Shown: in pieces, positions 58,461 through 64,000 of the stretch | How positions within the stretch are numbered: the stretch's first letter is position 1 | How the letters are laid out: each line of letters starts with the position of its first letter | Assembly: GCF_011762095.1 (NCBI RefSeq) | Contig: NZ_JAASQO010000002.1 | Span: forward strand, 124,001-188,000 | Direction: 5' to 3' | Origin: Parvibaculum indicum | Lineage (GTDB): Bacteria > Pseudomonadota > Alphaproteobacteria > Parvibaculales > Parvibaculaceae | Length of the DNA: 64,000 nt | Position numbers and translations under genes: made by a program | Notes under the pieces: model-generated | What the model was told of the DNA's origin: nothing | Databases searched by the model: none | The model's input: the letters and a program-made list of their open reading frames with translations, nothing else

Positions 58461-58576
58461 AAAATCTGATCGAGCGCGCAAAAGCGCCGTCACGCCCGAC
58501 GCCATTCATGCGCCGGACGCCCGATTTGCCATGGGGACGTGTTTGAAAGCTGCGCCGAAGGCGGCGGAAACCGGCC

Positions 58577-58996
58577 TTACCTGGATGCCAGACCGGAAAC
58601 GGGATTGAGACGGAAACGACCAAGCTCTTCGCCGGTCTTGGTGGACATGACGACGATTTCTTCCGCGCTGTCCGACCCGACGAGCACGGCCATCCGGTCG
58701 TCGGTCATGTTCATCGCCCGAACCTTCTGTCCGCGGGCGATATCCACCTCATGCGTCCCGAAATATCCCTTGGGATGCTCGACCGTCTTCGTATCGCCGG
58801 AGGAACGGTAGATCAGAACGCCGACCACGAAGGCAAAACCGATCACGAGAACCACGCCCATACCGACGACGACCAGCATCAGAAGGCGCATGTCCTGGGG
58901 CGGCGGGCCTGCGCCGTCCGGCGAATGGCCTTCCGGTGCCTCATCGCCCTGCCGGGCCGTTTCCATACCTTGCGGCCGGGCGTTATCGTCGGTCAT
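58577..58996 (-). CDS. Single-span membrane protein (DUF6476-like)
   Basis: A 139-residue protein: polar N-terminus, one membrane span (MRLLMLVVVGMGVVLVIGFA) and a periplasmic beta-rich part (VRAMNMTDDRMAVLVGSDSA, EEIVVMSTKTGEELGRFRL). ATG 58996 has GGAG upstream. A DUF6476-type gene divergent to rluA/rluD is a common arrangement in alphaproteobacteria. Function unknown. Confidence 0.75.
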   Translation of the reverse strand: MTDDNARPQGMETARQGDEAPEGHSPDGAGPPPQDMRLLMLVVVGMGVVLVIGFAFVVGVLIYRSSGDTKTVEHPKGYFGTHEVDIARGQKVRAMNMTDDRMAVLVGSDSAEEIVVMSTKTGEELGRFRLNPVSGLASR

Positions 58997-59021
58997 GAAC
59001 ATCTCCAGAGATTCGAATGAA

Positions 59022-60122
59022 ATGCCTCATAGCGATGCGGCTCAGCATACCACTCGGGACGGCAAGGTAACGGCATCGGACGAAACGGGCGCGCGCTACG
59101 GTTTCACCGTGACCGGCGAAGAGACCGGCACCCGGCTCGACAAATATCTTACCACGAGCCTCGCAGGCAAGGCGAAGGCGCCCGACGCGCCGCTTTCGCG
59201 CGCGCGTATCCGCCAGCTCCTCGAAACGGGGCAGGTTCTGCTGACCGCGAAGCCCGGCGATGCCGCCCGACCGGTCTCCGATCCGGCCTACAAGGTGCGC
59301 GAGGGCGAACATATCGTCGTGACCGTGCCCGCGCCCCGCCCTGCCGAGCCCGTCGGGCAGGAAATCCCGCTCGATATCCTTTATGAGGACGACGATCTCA
59401 TCGTGATCGTGAAACCCGCCGGGCTGGTGGTGCATCCCGCGCCCGGCAATCCGGACATGACGCTCGTCAATGCGCTGATCGCGCATTGCGGCGAGCAATT
59501 GTCGGGGATCGGCGGGGAAAAGCGCCCCGGCATCGTCCACCGTCTCGACAAGGAGACGAGCGGCGTCATGGTGGTCGCCAAAAGCGACCGGGCGCATCAG
59601 GGCCTTGCCGCGCAATTCGCAGCGCATGGCCGGGACGGCAAGCTGGAACGCGCCTATACCGCGCTTGTCTGGGGCCGCCCCGAACCCGCATCGGGCACGG
59701 TGGACGCCCCCATCGCCCGCTCCCCCCAGAACCGGCGCAAGATGGCGACCGTGCGCTCCACGGCCGCCGGCGGCGCTCGGGAGGCGATCACCCATTACAA
59801 GACATTGAAAAGCTGGGGCGAACCGCCGCTCGTGTCGCTGGTGACCTGTCACCTGGAAACCGGGCGCACGCACCAGATCCGCGTTCACATGACCTCCATC
59901 GGCCACCCGCTGCTGGGGGATCCGCTTTACGGCGGCAGCCAGAAGACCCGGAAAGTGAAGCTACCGCCCGAAGCACAGAAGGCGCTGGAACGCCTCGACC
60001 GTCAGGCCCTCCACGCCCATTTGCTCGCCTTCGAGCACCCCGCCAGTCACGAGAAAATGCGTTTTGAAGCCTCTACACCTAATGATATTAATGACTTGAT
60101 AGGTAAATTAGAACAAGTATAA
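59022..60122 (+). CDS. rluD: RluA/RluD-family pseudouridine synthase
   Basis: A 366-residue protein with an S4-like N-terminal domain (LDKYLTTSL, LSRARIRQLLETGQVL) and the RluA catalytic domain with HRLDKETSGVMVVAKSDRAH (catalytic Asp) and RTHQIRVHMTSIGHPLLGDP. RluD-type enzymes modify 23S rRNA helix 69. The C-terminal end is AT-rich and holds the promoter of rpoH. The exact target (RluD or RluC) cannot be proven. Confidence 0.9.
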   Translation: MPHSDAAQHTTRDGKVTASDETGARYGFTVTGEETGTRLDKYLTTSLAGKAKAPDAPLSRARIRQLLETGQVLLTAKPGDAARPVSDPAYKVREGEHIVVTVPAPRPAEPVGQEIPLDILYEDDDLIVIVKPAGLVVHPAPGNPDMTLVNALIAHCGEQLSGIGGEKRPGIVHRLDKETSGVMVVAKSDRAHQGLAAQFAAHGRDGKLERAYTALVWGRPEPASGTVDAPIARSPQNRRKMATVRSTAAGGAREAITHYKTLKSWGEPPLVSLVTCHLETGRTHQIRVHMTSIGHPLLGDPLYGGSQKTRKVKLPPEAQKALERLDRQALHAHLLAFEHPASHEKMRFEASTPNDINDLIGKLEQV

Positions 60123-60123
60123 T
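60096..60123 (+). promoter_or_regulatory. Promoter of rpoH, overlapping rluD stop
   Basis: TTGATA at 60096-60101, 16 bases, TATAAT at 60118-60123: near-consensus sigma-70 promoter. The -10 covers the rluD stop codon TAA. Confidence 0.72.
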
Positions 60124-60154
60124 TACTAACAAAGGTCCTTTTCTCGCCGGGTTT

Positions 60155-60173
60155 CCTCCCCATATTGGGGAGG
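60155..60173 (+). other. Leader hairpin of rpoH
   Basis: CCTCCCCA, loop TAT, TGGGGAGG: a perfect 8-bp stem in the rpoH leader, about 110 bases before the start. The left arm holds CCTCCCC, which can pair with ribosome-binding sequences. It may influence rpoH translation or be a weak terminator of rluD. Confidence 0.5.
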
Positions 60174-60285
60174 CTGTCAGACCGGCCGCGGCCCGAAGGG
60201 CCCCTTTTCAAGGGAAGCGGACCGACTTGTTTGAACGTCAGCGGATACCGGCGCTTCTGCCGGCGATCCAGATTGAGGGGTTCTC

Positions 60286-61191
60286 ATGGCTACGAAACTC
60301 GCCCCGGCGCCTAACCCGGAAGGCAGCCTGTCGCGCTACCTGCAGGAAATCCGCAAATTTCCGATGTTGGAGCCGCAGGAAGAGTACATGCTCGCCAAGC
60401 GCTGGAAGGAGCATGAAGATTCGGAAGCCGCCCACAAGATGGTGACGAGCCATCTGCGCCTCGTGGCGAAGATCGCTATGGGCTATCGCGGCTATGGCCT
60501 GCCCATCGGCGAAGTCATTTCCGAAGGCAATGTCGGCCTGATGCAGGCGGTGAAGCGCTTCGAGCCGGAAAAAGGCTTCCGGCTCGCCACCTATGCCATG
60601 TGGTGGATCCGCGCCTCCATTCAGGAATACATCCTGCGCTCCTGGTCGCTCGTGAAGATGGGCACCACGGCTGCGCAGAAGAAGCTCTTCTTCAACCTGC
60701 GCAAGGTGAAGGGCCAGATCCAGGCCATCGAGGATGGCGATCTGCGGCACGAGCAGGTCGCGGAGATCGCCGACCGCCTCGGCGTGACCGAGGACGAGGT
60801 CATCTCCATGAACCGCCGCATGGCGGGCCCCGACAACTCGCTCAACGCACCGCTGCGCCAGGACAGCGAAAGCGGCGAGTGGCAGGACTGGCTGGTGGAC
60901 GAGGCACCCGACCAAGAATCGGAACTCGGCGACAGCGAGGAAATGAATCTGCGCCGCGAAATGCTGGCCACCGCCATGCAGTCGCTGAACGAGCGCGAGA
61001 TGCACATCCTCACCGAGCGCCGCCTGAAGGACGAGCCGGCCACGCTGGAAGAGCTGAGCCAGGAATACGGCATCAGCCGCGAGCGCGTGCGCCAGATCGA
61101 GGTGCGCGCCTTCGAAAAGCTGCAAAAGGCGATGAAGAACGCCATGCGCGAGCAGGCCGACGCCCGCAAGGAAGCGCTGGAAACCCAGTAA
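60286..61191 (+). CDS. rpoH: Heat-shock sigma factor RpoH
   Basis: A 301-residue sigma-32 protein: region 1.2 (SLSRYLQEIRKFPMLEPQEE), region 2 (SHLRLVAKIAMGYRGYGLPI, FRLATYAMWWIRASIQEYIL), the RpoH box (AQKKLFFNLRKVKGQI), region 4 (TLEELSQEYGISRERVRQIE). It directs heat-shock gene transcription. GAGGGG precedes ATG 60286. A hairpin follows the stop. Confidence 0.97.
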   Translation: MATKLAPAPNPEGSLSRYLQEIRKFPMLEPQEEYMLAKRWKEHEDSEAAHKMVTSHLRLVAKIAMGYRGYGLPIGEVISEGNVGLMQAVKRFEPEKGFRLATYAMWWIRASIQEYILRSWSLVKMGTTAAQKKLFFNLRKVKGQIQAIEDGDLRHEQVAEIADRLGVTEDEVISMNRRMAGPDNSLNAPLRQDSESGEWQDWLVDEAPDQESELGDSEEMNLRREMLATAMQSLNEREMHILTERRLKDEPATLEELSQEYGISRERVRQIEVRAFEKLQKAMKNAMREQADARKEALETQ

Positions 61192-61204
61192 CGGAACGCC
61201 GAAC

Positions 61205-61239
61205 ATGACGGCCTGCCTGTGCATCGGGCAGGCCGTCAT
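61205..61239 (+). terminator. Hairpin terminator after rpoH
   Basis: ATGACGGCCTGCC at 61205-61217 pairs perfectly with GGCAGGCCGTCAT at 61227-61239, followed by a short T-rich stretch (TCATTTCC). The GTG at 61219 inside it is not a credible start for the next gene. Confidence 0.75.
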
Positions 61240-61278
61240 TCATTTCCGCCTCCTTCCCGCAACAGGGAGATCCTGCAT

Positions 61279-62397
61279 TTGGGACAGTCCGACAGCGAAG
61301 GTCATACCGGCCGTGCCTTCCGCGGAATCATGAAATCGGAGACGGCGCTTGCCATCCTCGCCGTCCTGGCAATTTTCTATACGGCTTATGCCGCGCAGAA
61401 CCTGATCGCCCCCATTACGGCATCGGTCGTGGCAAGCTTCATCCTGAGCCCGATCCTGCGTATGCGCCTTTTTCGGCGTCTTCCGGCGGCCCTCGTTTCA
61501 GCCGTTCTGGTCATCACACTGATCGCCACATTCTGCCTCGGCGTCTTCCTCCTCTACGGCCCGGTTTCCGAGTGGGCGCAGAAAATCCCCGAGGCTCTGA
61601 ACCGGCTGCGCCACGACACGGCCGCCTTCAGCGAACCGGTCCAGCAGATGCAGGAGGCCTCCGAAACGGTGGAAGAGGTTGCGCGCTCCATGGGGAGCAA
61701 ACAGCCCGCGCAAACCGTCATCGTGCGCGAGCCCGGCCTTCTGCAGCAATTGATGGCCGTCGCCGGCCAGAAAGGCGCCTCGATCCTCGTCTTCTTCGTG
61801 CTGCTCTATTTTCTGCTCACGTCGATCGAAGTTCTCTATTCGCGGATCGTGAGCTCGGTTGAGAAAGCGGGCGAAAAGGAGAAGGCGCGGCGCATTCTGC
61901 GAACCATCGAGCGCGAAATATCGCACTATCTGGCGTCGATCACGCTCATCAATATCGGCCTGGGCGCCGTCATCGGTTTGAGCATGTGGGCGCTGGGGCT
62001 TCCCGATCCGCTGCTCTGGGGCGCCCTCGCCGCGCTATTCAATTTCGTGCCTTATGCGGGCGTCATCGCCGGCATGGCGCTCACCGGCTTTGCCTCCTAT
62101 ATCGCCTTCGGCAATCTCGCCGATGCCTTTTACGCCCCGCTCATCTACTTCTTCTGGAACGCCATCGAGTCGCAGATCGTGACGCCGACCATCCTCGGCA
62201 AGCGCCACACGCTGAACGCAGCCATCGTGTTCGTGTCGATCGTCTTCTGGGGCTGGTTATGGGGCGTGATCGGCGCGGTGCTCGCCGTCCCGATCCTCGT
62301 CATCGCCAATGCCATCTGCGCCCATGTGGAGCATCTGAAACCGATCAGCTATTTCATCGACGGGTCGCCCCGGCCGCATACGCCGCTGCCGGAGTGA
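61279..62397 (+). CDS. AI-2E transporter-family permease
   Basis: A 372-residue membrane protein with seven to eight spans and the family end pattern (GVIAGMALTGFASYIAFGNL, VTPTILGKRHTLNAAIVFVS, WGVIGAVLAVPILVIANAIC). This family (formerly PerM/TqsA) exports small molecules or ions; the substrate here is unknown. TTG 61279 with GGGAG upstream is preferred; ATG 61330 is possible. Confidence 0.85.
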   Translation: MGQSDSEGHTGRAFRGIMKSETALAILAVLAIFYTAYAAQNLIAPITASVVASFILSPILRMRLFRRLPAALVSAVLVITLIATFCLGVFLLYGPVSEWAQKIPEALNRLRHDTAAFSEPVQQMQEASETVEEVARSMGSKQPAQTVIVREPGLLQQLMAVAGQKGASILVFFVLLYFLLTSIEVLYSRIVSSVEKAGEKEKARRILRTIEREISHYLASITLINIGLGAVIGLSMWALGLPDPLLWGALAALFNFVPYAGVIAGMALTGFASYIAFGNLADAFYAPLIYFFWNAIESQIVTPTILGKRHTLNAAIVFVSIVFWGWLWGVIGAVLAVPILVIANAICAHVEHLKPISYFIDGSPRPHTPLPE

Positions 62398-62406
62398 GGC
62401 CGCGCG

Positions 62407-63063
62407 TCAATCCGCGACGACGCCCGTGCCGACCGGACAGCTCACGCCGGTGCCGCCCAGCCCGCAATAGCCGTCGGGATTCTTGGCCAGATATTGCTGG
62501 TGATAATCCTCGGCGAAATAGAATTCGGGCGCATCGAGGATTTCCGTCGTGATCTCGCCGATCCCGCGCTTTGAAAGCTCCGCCTGATAGGCCGCCCGCG
62601 CCGCTTCCGCCGCGTCGCGCTGCGCATCGGAAAAGACATAGATGCCCGAGCGGTATTGCGTGCCGACATCGTTCCCCTGACGCATGCCCTGTGTCGGGTT
62701 GTGGCTCTCCCAGAACACCTTCAAAAGCTGCTCGTAACTCACCTTTTTCGGGTCGTAGACGACGAGCACGACCTCATTGTGCCCGGTCTGCCCGGTGCAG
62801 ACTTCCCGGTAGGTCGGGTTGGGCGTGTAGCCCGCCGCATAACCGACGGCAGTGACGTAAACGCCGGGAATATCCCAGAAACGCTTTTCCGCGCCCCAGA
62901 AACAGCCAAGGCCGAACATGGCCTTCTCGGCCCCGGCCGGGTAAGGCCCCTTGAGGGCCGCGCCATTGAGGAAATGCGTTTCGGCGGTCGGGATGGCCTC
63001 GCCGCGGCCCGGAAGGGCCTCGTCGCGGGCGGGCATCTCTGCGGATTTGCGCATGGAGAACAT
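62407..63063 (-). CDS. msrA: Peptide methionine sulfoxide reductase MsrA
   Basis: A 218-residue enzyme with catalytic Cys54 in [14 protein letters not shown], then [32 protein letters not shown] and resolving cysteines near the end ([14 protein letters not shown]). It repairs oxidised methionine. ATG 63063 has GGGAGG upstream; the longer frame is a run-on. The N-terminal ~45 residues are an extension common in alphaproteobacteria. Confidence 0.96.
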   Translation of the reverse strand: MFSMRKSAEMPARDEALPGRGEAIPTAETHFLNGAALKGPYPAGAEKAMFGLGCFWGAEKRFWDIPGVYVTAVGYAAGYTPNPTYREVCTGQTGHNEVVLVVYDPKKVSYEQLLKVFWESHNPTQGMRQGNDVGTQYRSGIYVFSDAQRDAAEAARAAYQAELSKRGIGEITTEILDAPEFYFAEDYHQQYLAKNPDGYCGLGGTGVSCPVGTGVVAD

Positions 63064-63187
63064 GAAAACCTCCCTCGCCCGTTTGTGGGGCGCACGGTGT
63101 TGATGTCGTCTTATCCCGCAAGATAGTGCGCCTTGAGCCAACTCAAAAGGCTTGCACGGCGGCCCGCGCCCCACTAAAACCGTGAAC

Positions 63188-63988
63188 ATGATTTACATTT
63201 TTCCCGATAGCGGCGAATTCTCGCCCGCGGTGGCGCAGAACAGGGCGCGCAAGATGCGCGAAATCCTGTCCGTGGCGCTGGATCTCGCGGTGGAAGGCGG
63301 GCTCGACAATCTGACGCTGCACGGGCTGGCCGACCGCATGGGCCGCTCCGTCGCCGCCGTCTATCGCTACTACCCGTCCAAGGAGGCGGTGGTGCGTGAG
63401 CTGCAACGGCTGGTCGCCACCCATATCGGCGTGCTGAACGCGGACACCGCCGAGCGGATCGACGACTGGGCACGCGAAAAAGACCTGTCGAAACAGGACC
63501 TTGCACTGGCGCAGGTGATCGGCTCGGCCAAGACCTACGAACTTTTCGCCCTCGCCTCGCCCGCCGAGTTCGGCCTCGTGACGCACTATCTCGGCAATCC
63601 GGCGGACGTTCTGCCGGAGCAGGATGTGCGCATGGTCTTCGACGTGACGCGCGAAAACCTGAAGCGGCTGGCCGAATTCATCGCCGACGCGCAGGATAAG
63701 GGCGCCATCGGACCGGGCGATGCGCGCGAGCGGACGCTGATGATCTGGGGGGCCCTGCAGGGCACGATCCAGCTTCTGAAGGTGACGCGGCGCGGCGCGG
63801 CCTGGGGCGAGGCGGAGACGCTGCCCGACGCCACACTGCATGCGCTGCTGCAAGGTTGGGGAGCCTCAAAAGCGAGATTGAACATAGTTTCGAGCGAGAT
63901 TGAGCGAGAGGCTCTCGCAGCCCCGACAAGACAGGTGCGCGATCTCCTGACACCCGAAAAAACATCGACGCCGAAAGCGGCGGACTAA
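63188..63988 (+). CDS. TetR-family transcription regulator
   Basis: A 266-residue regulator with a TetR HTH near residues 20-75 ([40 protein letters not shown]) and a helical ligand domain. The long C-terminal tail (residues ~225-266) is charged and unlike the core. It is divergent from msrA and may control it or a gene beyond the window. Effector unknown. Confidence 0.88.
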   Translation: MIYIFPDSGEFSPAVAQNRARKMREILSVALDLAVEGGLDNLTLHGLADRMGRSVAAVYRYYPSKEAVVRELQRLVATHIGVLNADTAERIDDWAREKDLSKQDLALAQVIGSAKTYELFALASPAEFGLVTHYLGNPADVLPEQDVRMVFDVTRENLKRLAEFIADAQDKGAIGPGDARERTLMIWGALQGTIQLLKVTRRGAAWGEAETLPDATLHALLQGWGASKARLNIVSSEIEREALAAPTRQVRDLLTPEKTSTPKAAD

Positions 63989-64000
63989 TCCCCAGGGAGG

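Larger units (their letters stand above)
58040..58576. other. Long gene-free region after tRNA-Glu
   Basis: 537 bases without a convincing gene. The middle (58220-58370) is unusually AT-rich. It contains nested inverted repeats at 58280-58325, a promoter-like pair at 58327-58357 and two strong hairpins with C-rich loops at 58364-58447, listed separately as a candidate RNA gene. Confidence 0.6.

Noticed and set aside
58250-58462. 70-codon minus-strand frame over the candidate small RNA
   Set aside because: Composition (many Gly/Arg from the stem sequence) and lack of a start site of quality argue against a gene. RNA pairing explains the sequence better.
61219-61278. Upstream GTG start for the AI-2E-family gene
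   Set aside because: It lies inside the rpoH terminator stem and the added residues have no membrane or family character.
1-64000. CRISPR arrays
   Set aside because: No regularly spaced direct repeats with unique spacers were seen. The tandem repeats at 7611-7808 are in-frame coding repeats without spacers.

Overview
The window is GC-rich DNA from an alphaproteobacterium. The host part carries ctrA, chpT, sciP (DUF1153), an FlbD-type sigma-54 activator, rpoH, a pmtA-like gene and eipA (DUF1134). This set is typical of Caulobacterales, Parvularculales, Rhizobiales and relatives; the genus cannot be fixed from sequence alone. Positions 1 to about 29,301 are the right-hand part of a prophage integrated in a tRNA-Met(CAT) gene. 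Positions 29,335 to 64,000 are ordinary chromosome.

Prophage, left to right. Bases 1-1,777 hold a diversity-generating retroelement (DGR) read leftwards: a C-type-lectin-like variable protein, avd, a 121-bp template repeat (TR), and the first eight codons of the reverse transcriptase, which is cut by the window edge. The TR and the variable repeat (VR) at the 3' end of the variable protein gene differ at 9 of 121 positions, and 8 of these are coding-strand adenines in the TR. A GAAA-loop hairpin lies just downstream of the VR. Upstream of the DGR in the same leftward direction are two small genes, the GpA-type large terminase, the small terminase, a holin-like gene, and a long, tightly overlapping early operon (5.3-16.8 kb). 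That operon encodes YdaU-like and DnaA-domain-IV replication proteins, an amino-methyltransferase, a Snf2-like helicase, an intein-split methyltransferase-like protein, a GcrA homologue, a VRR-NUC nuclease and a Cro-like protein. A CI/S24 repressor (16.9 kb) faces it. Five GAAA-N7-TTTC palindromes mark the immunity region: three between cro and cI and two before the rightward operon. A low-GC exported moron gene lies between them. The rightward operon (18.5-29.3 kb) has about 23 small genes, including a beta clamp (DnaN), MazG-like and ASCH proteins. It ends with a large serine recombinase whose last codons run into the tRNA-Met gene.

Chromosome. A LysR gene, a sterol-desaturase-like gene, pmtA-like and mnmA precede a flagellar cluster (fliK-flgD-sciP-fliF-fliG-fliH-fliN-flbD-flhA, then fliJ-fliI on the other strand). 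ctrA and chpT follow. A sigma-54 promoter, paired CGGCA-N5-TGCCG elements and a CtrA-like box fit the known CtrA, SciP and FlbD flagellar hierarchy. Next come cysQ, eipA, a coiled-coil membrane protein, a MAPEG protein, an exopolysaccharide-type GT2 glycosyltransferase with a membrane partner, tRNA-Glu(CTC), a candidate small RNA with anti-Shine-Dalgarno loops, a DUF6476-like protein, rluD, rpoH, an AI-2E-family permease, msrA and a TetR regulator.

The most notable systems are the prophage DGR, the intein in the PPC motif of a phage methyltransferase-like protein, the five-operator immunity circuit, the phage GcrA homologue in a host with a CtrA circuit, and the candidate anti-SD small RNA.
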